A stretch of DNA of 64,000 bases from Synechococcus sp. SynAce01 (GTDB lineage Bacteria > Cyanobacteriota > Cyanobacteriia > PCC-6307 > Cyanobiaceae): contig NZ_CP018091.1 in assembly GCF_001885215.1 (NCBI RefSeq), positions 2,604,001 through 2,668,000 on the forward strand. Reading direction: 5' to 3'. The notes under the pieces were generated by a model. The model was not told the origin of the DNA and did no database searches. It worked only from the letters and a program-made list of their open reading frames with translations. Within the stretch, counting starts at the first letter, position 1, and every line of letters starts with the position of its first letter. The translations under genes and the position numbers were made by a program. Positions 34,576 to 43,271 of the stretch are shown piece by piece.

Positions 34576-35372
34576 GCCACGTCCTCGATGCCCTGGCCCA
34601 CGGCAATCGCCTCAGGGGGTTGCCACCGGGCCAGAAGTTGGCCTTTTCGGGGATCCTGCTCGCGCTGGCCTTGGTAGCTCCAGCCCCGATCCAGCTGCTG
34701 CTCACGTTGTGGGTTGGCGTCTGGATCGTGGGCCATGCCGCCATTCCAGCGCGCCTCTACCTGCCGATCCTGCTGCTGCCCCTTGGTTTTGCCGTGGCCA
34801 GCCTGCCGGCCCTGCTGCTTGGCCTGGTGGGAAGCGAGAACTTCGCCAGCGTCCAGGCCGACGTCTGGCAAGGCCTGGGCCATCCGCTGGGGGGCTGGAC
34901 CTTGTATGTCAGCAAGCTTGGAATCAACCAGGCCTCGTTGCTGCTGACCCGTTCGCTTGCGGCCACCAGTGCGATGCTCTTCCTGCTGCTGACCACGCCG
35001 ATCCACGAGCTGATCGGGGTACTGCGCAAGCTGCGTTGGCCGCCGCTGCTGCTGGAGTTGATGGTTTATGTCTATGGCTTCATCTTCACGTTGATGGCCA
35101 TTGTTGAAGACATCCACGTGGCCCAACAGGCCCGTTCGGGCTACATCAGCTGGAAACGATCTCTACACAGCTTCGCTCTGCTGATCGGTCAATTGCTCGA
35201 GCGTTCCTTGAACTCCTATCGCTCCTTGTCCATGGGCCTGGCCGCCCGGGGCTTCCGCTCCGAGTTGCGCGTGATCAGCGGTCAAAGCTTTCGTCGCTCC
35301 CGGAGCCTGGAAGCGGAGGCTGTTGCTGGAATCCTGCTGCTCAGTGGCCTCAGCCTTGCGCTGCAACCATGA
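34572..35372 (+). CDS. cbiQ: cobalt ECF transporter transmembrane subunit CbiQ
   Basis: 266-residue ECF-T protein with five to six helices. The ECF coupling motifs with Ala-Arg-Gly/Ser are visible as QQARSGYI and GLAARGF near residues 183 and 219. It connects CbiM to the CbiO ATPase. Overlaps cbiN upstream (ATGA) and cbiO downstream (ATGA), so the whole set is translationally coupled. Confidence 0.93.
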   Translation: MSHVLDALAHGNRLRGLPPGQKLAFSGILLALALVAPAPIQLLLTLWVGVWIVGHAAIPARLYLPILLLPLGFAVASLPALLLGLVGSENFASVQADVWQGLGHPLGGWTLYVSKLGINQASLLLTRSLAATSAMLFLLLTTPIHELIGVLRKLRWPPLLLELMVYVYGFIFTLMAIVEDIHVAQQARSGYISWKRSLHSFALLIGQLLERSLNSYRSLSMGLAARGFRSELRVISGQSFRRSRSLEAEAVAGILLLSGLSLALQP

Positions 35373-36292
35373 GAGCAGCAGCCGTGAGAGCCGCCAAGCC
35401 ATCGAGTGAAACTCCATTGCTGGAGTTCGATGCCGTGGATTATCAGTATTCCTGTTCTCTGGCGCCATCCATTCGGCAGTTGAGCCTGCGCATTCCCGAG
35501 GGGGCCCGCTGTGGCTTGATTGGCGAAAACGGCTGCGGCAAAACCACCCTGTTCCTGCTTGCCAATGGCCTGCTGCGGCCCCAACACGGCCGGATTCGCT
35601 GGCGCGGCGAACCGATTGCCTATCAGCGCCAGGCACTCGCCCAGCTGAGGCAACGGGTGGGGCTGGTGTTCCAAAACCCCGAGCACCAGCTCGTGGCCAC
35701 CAGCGTGGCCGAAGACCTCTCCTACGGGCTGGTCAACCTGGGCATGGACGACAACGAAATTCTCTGGCGGGTTAAGCAGGCCATCGTCCACTTCGATCTC
35801 GAAGCGCTGGTGGATCGGCCGGTGCACGGGCTCAGCCTGGGCGAGAAAAAGCAACTCTCGCTGGCCGACGTGATGATGCTGGAACCTGAGCTGTTACTGC
35901 TCGATGAACCCACCGCCTACCTCAGCCCCGGCCATTGCCGCGAGCTATTGCTTCAGCTCCAACGCATCCACGCAGCAGGAACAGCGATCGTGGTGGCCAG
36001 CCATGACCTTGATTTTCTTGATGGCTGGGCCGAATGGCTGTTCGTGATGGATCGCGGCGAACTCGTGCTGGAGGGCCCCCCGGCCGAGGTGTTTGCCCAG
36101 AGACAACACCTCGAAGCGCTGAACCTGGGGATTCCACCCCGCCTAGCCCTGCTGAAACGCTGGCGTGAGCTGGCCCAGCGGCACTTGAAGCTGCCGCCAG
36201 TGGAGCTTGAGGCGCTGGAGCGATTACTGCGTGAGCCGGAACAATCTGATTGCAACCAACAACCCGCCCAAACCCCTGGACTGGGGGATTGA
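35369..36292 (+). CDS. cbiO: cobalt ECF transporter ATPase CbiO
   Basis: 307-residue ECF-A ATPase. Walker A GENGCGKTT near residue 52, Q-loop VFQNPEHQ, signature LSLGEKKQLS, Walker B LLLLDEPTA and the switch His in SHDLDFL are all present. The C-terminal 60 residues contain a further helical part (ALLKRWRELAQRHLKLPPVELEAL). It completes the cbiMNQO uptake system. Confidence 0.94.
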   Translation: MRAAAVRAAKPSSETPLLEFDAVDYQYSCSLAPSIRQLSLRIPEGARCGLIGENGCGKTTLFLLANGLLRPQHGRIRWRGEPIAYQRQALAQLRQRVGLVFQNPEHQLVATSVAEDLSYGLVNLGMDDNEILWRVKQAIVHFDLEALVDRPVHGLSLGEKKQLSLADVMMLEPELLLLDEPTAYLSPGHCRELLLQLQRIHAAGTAIVVASHDLDFLDGWAEWLFVMDRGELVLEGPPAEVFAQRQHLEALNLGIPPRLALLKRWRELAQRHLKLPPVELEALERLLREPEQSDCNQQPAQTPGLGD

Positions 36293-36332
36293 AACCCTCA
36301 CCGCATCGACTCCCCGCTACGAAACGATGGGC

Positions 36333-36506
36333 TCAAAGGCGGCAGCCGAACTGGATGTCGCCCTGATCGAGCAGGCGGCCGAGGCGCAGGGCTGCGGCCT
36401 CCTCCACCCGCGAAAAGCTGGCTTGCTGGGCAACCACCCAGTCGAGCTCGGCGGGGGTGATCACACCGCTGGACACAGACTCAAGAAACAGCTCTCCGAC
36501 GGTCAT
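36333..36506 (-). CDS. small conserved cyanobacterial protein
   Basis: 57-residue soluble protein on the strand opposite cbiO. It is helical with the segments VGELFLESVSSGVITPAELDW and LRLGRLLDQGDI. I recall similar short proteins in Synechococcus genomes. ATG 36506 fits the conserved start; the longer open frame upstream is not conserved. Function unknown. Confidence 0.6.
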   Translation of the reverse strand: MTVGELFLESVSSGVITPAELDWVVAQQASFSRVEEAAALRLGRLLDQGDIQFGCRL

Positions 36507-36641
36507 GGAAATGGTTGCGGAATGTAAACATTCTGCCGCACCGGTGGCCCGGCTGCGGGCTAAGCCGTTGCAGCAGCTTGAAACGTCAGACTCACATTTC
36601 TTAATCAGATCAGCCATGCTGGGTGAAGTTGATCGCCAACC

Positions 36642-36767
36642 ATGACCACCCTCACCTTGCTGGAAGTGTTCCTTGGCTTCCTCACCGCCGCGATGGCGCT
36701 GTGGGCCGTGACCCTCTCCGCCCCAACCCAAGCCTCCCCTCCCTCCCTGGAGAGCATCACCCGATGA
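36642..36767 (+). CDS. 41-residue membrane microprotein upstream of DoxX
   Basis: A short frame not overlapped by another gene: residues 2-30 form one hydrophobic helix (LTLLEVFLGFLTAAMALWAVTL) and the end is polar (SPPSLESITR). Its TGA overlaps the ATG of the DoxX gene (ATGA), the usual sign of translational coupling, which makes it likely real. It could be a small partner of the DoxX protein; this is inference. Confidence 0.55.
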   Translation: MTTLTLLEVFLGFLTAAMALWAVTLSAPTQASPPSLESITR

Positions 36768-37303
36768 ACTCCTTTTTGAACCGCTATTTCCTCAAGGAAG
36801 GCTGGCGAGCCAGTGCTGGCCTGCTGATCCTCCGCCTGGCGATCGGCACGATGATGATCCACCACGGTTACGAGAAGCTGGCTGATCCCGCCAACTTCGC
36901 GGCGGCCTATGTGGAGCCACTGCACCTGCCCTTTCCAATCCTGATGGCCAACGTGGCCGGCCTCTCTGAGGTGATCGGCTCCTGGTTCTTGATCCTCGGC
37001 TTCCTCTCGCCCATCGGCGCCCTGGCCCTGGTGGGCACGATGTCTGTGGCGGGATACCACCACATCCTCACCAGTGGCTTCAACATCTATCTGATGGAGC
37101 TGGTGGTGCTCTATTTCGGAGGCAGCCTGGCGATCCTGCTGATGGGCCCCGGCCGCATCTCCTTCGATGCCGGCATCGTTACTGGCCTTCTGCAAACCGA
37201 TGTAGAGCAGGAGTCATTCTTTTCTTCCACCACCGGCCAGCCCATCCCAGTCGAAGTGTCTGATCGGCAAGCAGCCAGCAGGCCAACCGCCGGGCGGCGC
37301 TGA
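36764..37303 (+). CDS. DoxX family membrane protein
   Basis: 179-residue membrane protein with four helices. The DoxX family signature appears in ILRLAIGTMMIHHGYEKLADP and the later FPILMANVAGLSEVIGSWFLILGFLSPIGAL. Members act in redox or quinone-linked reactions, but this one has no known partner other than the coupled microprotein upstream. The C-terminal 35 residues are polar and not conserved. Confidence 0.85.
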   Translation: MNSFLNRYFLKEGWRASAGLLILRLAIGTMMIHHGYEKLADPANFAAAYVEPLHLPFPILMANVAGLSEVIGSWFLILGFLSPIGALALVGTMSVAGYHHILTSGFNIYLMELVVLYFGGSLAILLMGPGRISFDAGIVTGLLQTDVEQESFFSSTTGQPIPVEVSDRQAASRPTAGRR

Positions 37304-37392
37304 TCCACGCCAAGGGGCGGCTCCAGGGCATCAGGCTGGTTTCAAGGCGTCAGACTGTGCGCAGAACCAGGCCTTGGGCCGTCCTCCCCTCC

Positions 37393-38526
37393 ATGACCAG
37401 CACCACCACGGCATCAACTGCTCCAGCCCCTGATCGCACCGACGCGCTGGTTACGGGCCTGCCGGTGACCATCCTCACCGGTTTCCTTGGGGCTGGTAAA
37501 ACCACCTTGCTCATCCACATCCTCAGTAATCAGGAGGGGATCAAAACCGCCGTTCTGGTCAATGAGTTTGGCGAAATCGGCATCGACAACGATCTGATCA
37601 TCTCCACTGGCGACGACACGGTGGAGCTGAGCAATGGCTGCATCTGTTGCTCGATCAATGGCGAGCTGCTTGAGGCCGTTGAACGGATCCTTCAGCGCCC
37701 TGACCCCGTCGATTATCTGGTTGTTGAAACCACAGGCCTGGCTGACCCCTTACCGGTTGCCATGACCTTCCTGGGAAGTGAGCTGCGTGACAGCACCCGA
37801 CTCGATTCGATCATCACTTTGATCGATGCCGAGAATTTTGATGCCGAGCTGGTGAACAGTGAGGTGGGTCGGGCCCAGATCGTCTACGGCGACATCCTCT
37901 TGCTGAACAAAGGAGATCTGGTCGAGGAAGAGCGCTTGCTGGCGTTGGAGCAGCAGCTTCTCGAGATCAAGCCGGAAGCTCGGATCCTGCGTTCGATCAA
38001 GGGGGCAGTTCCGCTGCCCTTGCTCCTCAGCGTTGGGTTGTTCGAATCCGACCGGATGGCGGAGGAGCAAGCCGCCGAAGCCGCGCACGATCACAGCCAC
38101 GACGAGCATCACGGCCATGACCATGGGCATCACCATGATCACGGGCATGACCACGGCCATAACCACGAATCCAGCCACGCTGCAGAAGACCCCGCAGAAC
38201 ACCCGTCAGACCATCTGGCGATCGAAGGCTTCACGTCGCTGTCGTTTGCAGCAGAAGGCCCCTTTGGCTTGCGCAAATTTCAGAATTTTCTCGACAATCA
38301 ACTGCCGCCCGGGGTGTTTCGCGCCAAAGGCATCCTCTGGTTCAAGGAAAGTGAGCGGCGCCATGTGTTCCACCTGGCCGGTAAGCGTTTCTCGATCGAC
38401 GACAGCGACTGGCCTGGTGAGCGCAAGAACCAGTTGGTGCTGATCGGCAAAAACCTCGACCACGCCAAATTGCGTGAGCAGCTGCGGGCGTGTGTTTCCA
38501 AGGACGCCGGCAAGGGATTCGGCTGA
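37393..38526 (+). CDS. CobW/COG0523 metal-chaperone GTPase
   Basis: 377-residue G3E GTPase of the CobW group, which delivers metal to target proteins using GTP. Walker A GFLGAGKTT is near residue 32, the metal-binding CxCC is in NGCICCSI (about 88-95), ETTGLADP and NKGDLVE follow, and a His/Asp-rich loop of about 30 residues (near 231-260) should hold many metal ions. The CobW C-terminal domain ends the protein. ATG 37393. Between cobalt uptake systems the metal may be Co, but zinc is also possible for His-rich members. Confidence 0.88.
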   Translation: MTSTTTASTAPAPDRTDALVTGLPVTILTGFLGAGKTTLLIHILSNQEGIKTAVLVNEFGEIGIDNDLIISTGDDTVELSNGCICCSINGELLEAVERILQRPDPVDYLVVETTGLADPLPVAMTFLGSELRDSTRLDSIITLIDAENFDAELVNSEVGRAQIVYGDILLLNKGDLVEEERLLALEQQLLEIKPEARILRSIKGAVPLPLLLSVGLFESDRMAEEQAAEAAHDHSHDEHHGHDHGHHHDHGHDHGHNHESSHAAEDPAEHPSDHLAIEGFTSLSFAAEGPFGLRKFQNFLDNQLPPGVFRAKGILWFKESERRHVFHLAGKRFSIDDSDWPGERKNQLVLIGKNLDHAKLREQLRACVSKDAGKGFG

Positions 38527-38549
38527 TCAGCCCCCATACTTGCCATGCA

Positions 38550-38715
38550 GTGGTTCCCCGGATTCAGCCTGGGGAGGCAACGAGGAAAGTCCGGTGCGGG
38601 TCAATCTCCCCAGGGGGATGACCACTCCAGTCCGGCACTGTCCCGCAGCTGTGATGGACCCGGTCAAAAGCTTCGGCCTTGAATCCTGTCCTCAGTCAGA
38701 ACGCTCGCCCTGTTT
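38550..38715 (+). promoter_or_regulatory. second cobalamin riboswitch
   Basis: The B12 box GCACTGTCCCGCAGCTGTGA at 38635-38654, GAGGAAAGTCCGGTGC upstream of it, and AGTCAGAACGC downstream form the conserved core of the cobalamin riboswitch. It begins soon after the cobW-like gene and ends about 47 bases before the HupE-type gene, so it controls the transporter and not the GTPase. Confidence 0.9.
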
Positions 38716-38761
38716 CGCCCCTTTTCCATCCCATCGCCGGCGCGGACCGGTCGTACCCACC

Positions 38762-39385
38762 ATGCCAACACCTTCCTTCCTGTCTCCCTCTGGCCGGCAA
38801 CTCGGCCTGGCAGCCTGCGCCGGCCTGGGGCTGAGTCTGATCGGGGCCGTACCTGCCTCCGCCCACTCCATCGCTGGCGCCGGTTTGGCAACGGGCTTCA
38901 GCCATCCGCTGCTGGGGCTTGATCACCTGCTGCTGCTGGTCGGGGTCGGGGCTTCGGCCTCCTTCATCAGCTCAACGCTGTTGCTCTATGCCCTGGCAGG
39001 CGCTGCGTTGGGCTCCCTGTTCGGCCTCAGCGGTGGCCAGCTGCCCCTGGCGGAACTGGTCGCGGCCCTGGCTGTCTCGCTGCTCGGTCTGCTGATCCTG
39101 CGCAGCCGCCGCCAGGCCGGCGCCCCGCCCGCCACCCTCTACGGGCTGGTGGTGATGGGTTCAGTCGCCGTTCACGCCATGCTGCATGGCCATGAAGCCA
39201 GTGGAGCCAACAGCTGGTGGCTGGGTGCTTTCCTGGCCTCAACCCTGGTGGTTGGCGTCAGTTATGGGGTGCTGCGCAAGCTCGGCACAGTCTGGACCCT
39301 GCGGCTCGCTGGACTGCTCAGCCTCGCTGGCGGGGTCCTCGCCCTGGCCCAGATCGAGGCCTTGCGGGCCGTCGGTGCCGGTTAA
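38762..39385 (+). CDS. HupE/UreJ-type metal transporter (probable cobalt)
   Basis: 207-residue membrane protein of the HupE/UreJ family. After a signal peptide (PASA-H), the mature N-terminus begins HSIAGAG, and FSHPLLGLDHLLLLVGVG gives the metal-coordinating HP(x)5DH motif; HAMLHGHE forms the second site. Six helices. Under a cobalamin riboswitch such proteins bring in cobalt, not nickel. It provides a second cobalt route besides cbiMNQO. Confidence 0.87.
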   Translation: MPTPSFLSPSGRQLGLAACAGLGLSLIGAVPASAHSIAGAGLATGFSHPLLGLDHLLLLVGVGASASFISSTLLLYALAGAALGSLFGLSGGQLPLAELVAALAVSLLGLLILRSRRQAGAPPATLYGLVVMGSVAVHAMLHGHEASGANSWWLGAFLASTLVVGVSYGVLRKLGTVWTLRLAGLLSLAGGVLALAQIEALRAVGAG

Positions 39386-39461
39386 CCGGCCTCGGTTGGC
39401 AACGATTGGAACAAATTTGCCGCCGATCCTGGCTATTCTTTGGAGACTAAACGCCGGAGAC

Positions 39462-39614
39462 ATGGCTGAACTTCTGCTCTTGACCGGCGTCTTCGCCCTG
39501 TTTGGCCTCGCCCTGTGGCTCACCACCGACTCCGATGACGACAACTCCGGAGGTGGTCTGATGCAGCCTTCTCTTGTTCCGATCCCGATCCGCTCCTCCA
39601 ATCGCACCCGCTGA
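39462..39614 (+). CDS. small membrane protein
   Basis: 50-residue protein with one helix (LLLLTGVFALFGLALWL) and a polar C-terminus with DSDDDNSGGG. It ends 18 bases before a strong terminator, so it is probably a real transcription unit. I recall similar short cyanobacterial proteins but no function. Confidence 0.6.
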   Translation: MAELLLLTGVFALFGLALWLTTDSDDDNSGGGLMQPSLVPIPIRSSNRTR

Positions 39615-39632
39615 GCGCTTAGCCATCACTTC

Positions 39633-39659
39633 CCCCGATCTTTGGATCGGGGTTTTTTT
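39633..39659 (+). terminator. Rho-independent terminator
   Basis: Perfect 8-bp stem (39633-39640 with 39645-39652), loop TTTG, and a run of seven T. It ends the HupE/small-protein transcription unit. Confidence 0.93.
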
Positions 39660-39861
39660 ATGGGAGCTTGGGCCGCGCCTCCCTTGAAATCACAGGCGGA
39701 CCATCAGCCGTAGCAAAAGCTACGTTCAGCTGCCCTAATTGATCGGCCCGTTGCTTATGGGGTTCCCTAACTTCAGCCAATTGACGCCTGAGCCGAAGCC
39801 GGCGTCTGAATCTGAGGATGCAGGTCCCCAGCATCCCTACTAATGCACATCTAACTCACCC

Positions 39862-40929
39862 ATGCCCACCCACGTTGACCAGTCCAAGACAAAGCATCGC
39901 GGCCTCTCCGCCCTGCTGGTGGCTGCGACAGTCGGAGCCCTTGGAATCGCCACGATCGCTTGCACCCCATCGGAAGACTCGCAGCAGACGAAGGAGGTGA
40001 ATGTCTACTCCGGACGGCACTACAACACGGACAAAGAGCTTTACAAACAGTTCACCGAAGAGACCGGCATCAAGGTGAATCTGCTGGAAGCCAAGGACGA
40101 CGAATTGCTGGCGCGGCTCAAGACCGAGGGAAACAACAGCCCGGCCGATGTGCTGGTGCTGGTCGATGCGGCCCGGCTGCAGCGGGCCCAGGATGACAAC
40201 CTGTTTCAGCCGATCGACTCCGAAGCCCTGAACCGCGACGTGCCCGCCGAGTTGCGTGATCCCAAGGGGAACTGGTTCGCCCTGACCCGCCGGGCTCGGG
40301 TGATCATGGTCAACCCTGACGTGGTGAACCCTGATCAGGTCACCAGTTACGCCGATTTGACCAATCCCGCTTTGAAGGGCAAGCTCTGCCTGCGCAACAG
40401 GGCCAGTGTCTACAACCAATCGCTGGTGGCTGATGTGCTGGTTCAAGAAGGCGAGGCCGACACCGCGCAATGGGTGAAGGGAATGGTGGCCAACGTGACT
40501 CAGCCACTCTTCACCAGCGACACGCCGATGCTGCGCGCCCTCGGCAATGGTGAGTGCGGCGTCACGGTGGCCAACCAGTACTACCTGGCCCGCATGCTCT
40601 CACCCGAGGCCCCTGCCAACGATCGCGACCCCGCCGCCAACATTCGCGTCGTCTTTCCCAATCCCACCCACGTCAACGTCACCGCAGCCGGTGTCACCAG
40701 CAGCTCCAAGAATCCCAAGGCGGCCACCATGCTGATCGAGTTTCTGGCCTCACCTAGCACAGGCAAGGGCTACGCCTCGGCAAACAACGAATACCCACTC
40801 ACAGGGTTCGGTGACAACCCAATCCTCAACAACTGGGGAAGCTTCACAGCCTCGAAGGTCAGCGTTGAGCAGTTGGCCAACGCGAACAAGCAGGCCACCG
40901 AATTGATGGCCGAAAACGGCTGGAAGTAA
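39862..40929 (+). CDS. futA: iron ABC transporter binding protein FutA
   Basis: 355-residue Fe3+-binding protein. The N-terminal hydrophobic segment ends in a lipobox (IATIAC, Cys about 34), so it is membrane-anchored in the periplasm. VNVYSGRHYNTDKELYKQF and the double Tyr in VANQYYLARM supply iron-binding tyrosines, and VFPNPTHVNVTAAGV is typical of the IdiA/FutA group. It lies 59 bases before futB, so the two form an operon. No Fur box could be identified in the upstream 200 bases. Confidence 0.93.
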   Translation: MPTHVDQSKTKHRGLSALLVAATVGALGIATIACTPSEDSQQTKEVNVYSGRHYNTDKELYKQFTEETGIKVNLLEAKDDELLARLKTEGNNSPADVLVLVDAARLQRAQDDNLFQPIDSEALNRDVPAELRDPKGNWFALTRRARVIMVNPDVVNPDQVTSYADLTNPALKGKLCLRNRASVYNQSLVADVLVQEGEADTAQWVKGMVANVTQPLFTSDTPMLRALGNGECGVTVANQYYLARMLSPEAPANDRDPAANIRVVFPNPTHVNVTAAGVTSSSKNPKAATMLIEFLASPSTGKGYASANNEYPLTGFGDNPILNNWGSFTASKVSVEQLANANKQATELMAENGWK

Positions 40930-40988
40930 GCCAGCCGCCCATCCCAACTCCCCTCGCGAGGAATCCACCTGTTACCCACTCCGCGTCG

Positions 40989-42623
40989 ATGACAGCCTCC
41001 CCCCTCTCGCAGCCGGCGCTGATCGCCCGCCGGTCCATGCCAGGCGGGAGGCTCAGCATCGTGATCGTCGTTTTGGCGATCTGTCTACTGGCCCTGGTGC
41101 CGCTCCTCGCCCTGCTGCGTGATGGCTTCGCCGGCGGGGCCGAGGGGGTGGGGCTCGGCTTCGACGGTCCAGCTCAGATCGTCGGAACTCTGCAACTGGT
41201 GGTGGGCGAGGGGATTCTCGGGGCCGTGCTGGGCACCGCCACCGGCTGGCTCACCGCCGCCTGCAGCTTTCCGGGCCGCCGGATCCTGCGCATCGCCCAG
41301 CTGATCCCATTGGCCTTTCCCGCCTACCTGCTTGCCGCCAGCCTTATCGACTGGGGCAGCCACCACGGCCTGCGCGTTCATGGCGTCGGTTGGGCCCTGA
41401 TCTTGCTGACGTTGACCACGTACAGCTACGTGTTCCTACTGAGCACGGAAAGTTTTTCGATCAGTGGCAAGGCCCTGCTCGAAGCCAGCCGCAGTCTGGG
41501 GGTGGGGCCATGGCGCAGTTTCTGGCGGGTTGCCCTGCCGATTGCCCTGCCCTCGATCGGAGCCGGTGTGGCCCTGAGCGCGATGGAGGTGGTCAATGAC
41601 CTTGGTGCGGTGCGCTTGCTGGGAGTTCCGACGCTCTCAGCCGGTATTTTCGATCGCTGGCAGGTGGATGGCGATCCAGGGGGCGCGGCCCTGCTCTCGC
41701 TGATCGCCTTGGCGATCGTGCTGTTGCTGGTGTTCGCCGAGCGGACCCTGCGTCGCCGCAGTCGGCGCTGGAATCTGGCGGAAGGCAGCAGCTCCAGGCA
41801 CATCTGGGAACTGGTGGGTTGGCGTGCCTTAGCTGCCCAGTTGATCACCGCCCTGCCGCCAATCGCCACCTTGACCATTCCGATCCTCTGGGTCGCCGAA
41901 GGCTGGCAGGGAATGGGGAACGAGCCCATCCAAGACCTGCTTCCCCTCGCCGGCCGCAGTCTGGGCCTGGCCCTTCAGGCCACAGTGATCACCGCGTTCG
42001 CGGCCCTGTTACTGGCGATCATCAGGCGCTGGAGTCCCCAGAACCTGGTGCGCCAGCTCAGTTTTGTCGCGGGCATGGGCTACGCGGTGCCTGGCAGCGT
42101 GCTCGCCCTTGGCCTGATGCTGTTCGGTGGGCCGCTGGCGATCAGCCCTCTGATGCTTCTGATCTGGGGTTACGGGGTGCGCTTTTTGGCAGTGTCCAAG
42201 CAGGGACTGGATGCGGCCTTGGAGCGGCTCCCCCCAAGCATCGACGAATCGGCCACCAGCCTGGGCTGCTCCTGGTTCGGCGTGCTCAGGCGCATCCATC
42301 TGCCTCTGTTGAAGGGGCCGATGCTGGTGGGCAGCCTGCTGGTCTTCGTTGATGTGGTCAAGGAGCTGCCGTTGACCCTCTCGCTGCGCCCCTTCGACTT
42401 CGACACCCTGGCGGTGCGGGTGTTCCAGTACGCCAGCGACGAACGGGTGGGGGCGGCCATGGGCCCTGCCCTGATGATCATGGTGCTCGGCTTGGTCGCC
42501 TCCATGGCCCTGGTGCCGAGCCTGGAAAGCCTCAGCCAGGACACGCTCAAACGTCAGCCTGTCCAATCCGACCAATTCGCAGCTCAGATCTCGCCGGGAT
42601 TGCCGGCCAAGGTCCACGCCTGA
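40989..42623 (+). CDS. futB: iron ABC transporter permease FutB
   Basis: 544-residue permease of the FbpB type, made of two repeated halves of about six helices each. The cytosolic EAA-like loops are visible as ALLEASRSLGVGPWRSFWRVALP (first half) and SIDESATSLGCSWFGVLRRIHLP (second half). It carries Fe3+ from FutA. No ATPase gene (futC) lies near, so it must be encoded elsewhere. ATG 40989. Confidence 0.92.
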   Translation: MTASPLSQPALIARRSMPGGRLSIVIVVLAICLLALVPLLALLRDGFAGGAEGVGLGFDGPAQIVGTLQLVVGEGILGAVLGTATGWLTAACSFPGRRILRIAQLIPLAFPAYLLAASLIDWGSHHGLRVHGVGWALILLTLTTYSYVFLLSTESFSISGKALLEASRSLGVGPWRSFWRVALPIALPSIGAGVALSAMEVVNDLGAVRLLGVPTLSAGIFDRWQVDGDPGGAALLSLIALAIVLLLVFAERTLRRRSRRWNLAEGSSSRHIWELVGWRALAAQLITALPPIATLTIPILWVAEGWQGMGNEPIQDLLPLAGRSLGLALQATVITAFAALLLAIIRRWSPQNLVRQLSFVAGMGYAVPGSVLALGLMLFGGPLAISPLMLLIWGYGVRFLAVSKQGLDAALERLPPSIDESATSLGCSWFGVLRRIHLPLLKGPMLVGSLLVFVDVVKELPLTLSLRPFDFDTLAVRVFQYASDERVGAAMGPALMIMVLGLVASMALVPSLESLSQDTLKRQPVQSDQFAAQISPGLPAKVHA

Positions 42624-42741
42624 GCCGTGTGAAATGGGCTACCCGCCATAGTTGCCATTGATCTACACATTTGTCAGAACGTCTGGACAGTCAAACGTCT
42701 GGACAATCAGGTCAAGAGCCAACGCTAGAGGCCTCCTATTG

Positions 42742-42960
42742 ATGGATCAATTTCACAGAGCCTCAAGAGACGATCGCAACGATCTTCAGTGCACACACCA
42801 GCTCACCAGCCTCCGCGACTGGTGCATGGAACGGTTGTCGATCCTCTCGCTCCAGCCCGACCTGGAGGATGCCCGCGCCATGACCAGGGAATACCAGGAG
42901 ATGTTGATGGAAACCAGTGCCTCCTCAACACTCTGGATGCAAGTCTGGCGAAGCCGCTGA
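42742..42960 (+). CDS. small hypothetical protein
   Basis: 72-residue soluble helical protein with two Cys (residues about 17 and 28) and an acidic/helical end (DLEDARAMTREYQEMLMETS). ATG 42742 is chosen; the frame is open upstream, but that part holds a direct repeat (ACGTCTGGACA twice near 42680-42700) and does not look coding. Unknown family. Confidence 0.5.
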   Translation: MDQFHRASRDDRNDLQCTHQLTSLRDWCMERLSILSLQPDLEDARAMTREYQEMLMETSASSTLWMQVWRSR

Positions 42961-43051
42961 GCGCTGCCTTGGCGGCGCTGTGTATCTTTTCATACGTTCT
43001 CCACGATCAATCGCAACCTGATTGTGATGGCTTCACTTCTTAGCTTGAGAG

Positions 43052-43270
43052 GTGGAGACATCCAGCCCATTGATTCACCCACAGGAAGAGCGATTGTTCA
43101 CTGATACCCATCCGACCTTGCTGATCCGGCTGGGTTTCTCCGCCTTGTTATTCACCGTGATTTTTGGTGCGATCGCGGTAGCCAGTGTCGGAAGCAGGCC
43201 ACTGCAGCTCCAGGTCTTGGAGCTGCCGGGCGATCGCCCGGCTGTGCAAGGGCACAACGCAGATCGCTAG
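43052..43270 (+). CDS. small membrane protein
   Basis: 72-residue protein with one hydrophobic helix (about 24-46, IRLGFSALLFTVIFGAIAVASV). GTG start preceded by GAGAGG. Its TAG stop lies inside the IS481 target duplication, so the insertion leaves the frame whole. No family recognised. Confidence 0.5.
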   Translation: METSSPLIHPQEERLFTDTHPTLLIRLGFSALLFTVIFGAIAVASVGSRPLQLQVLELPGDRPAVQGHNADR

Positions 43271-43271
43271 A

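Noticed and set aside
38087-38170. CAC/CAT-rich repeats as possible satellite DNA
   Set aside because: They encode the His-rich metal loop of the CobW GTPase in frame.
42680-42705. Direct repeat ACGTCTGGACA (two copies) as regulator sites
   Set aside because: Too short and adjacent; no dyad symmetry and not found elsewhere in the window by eye.
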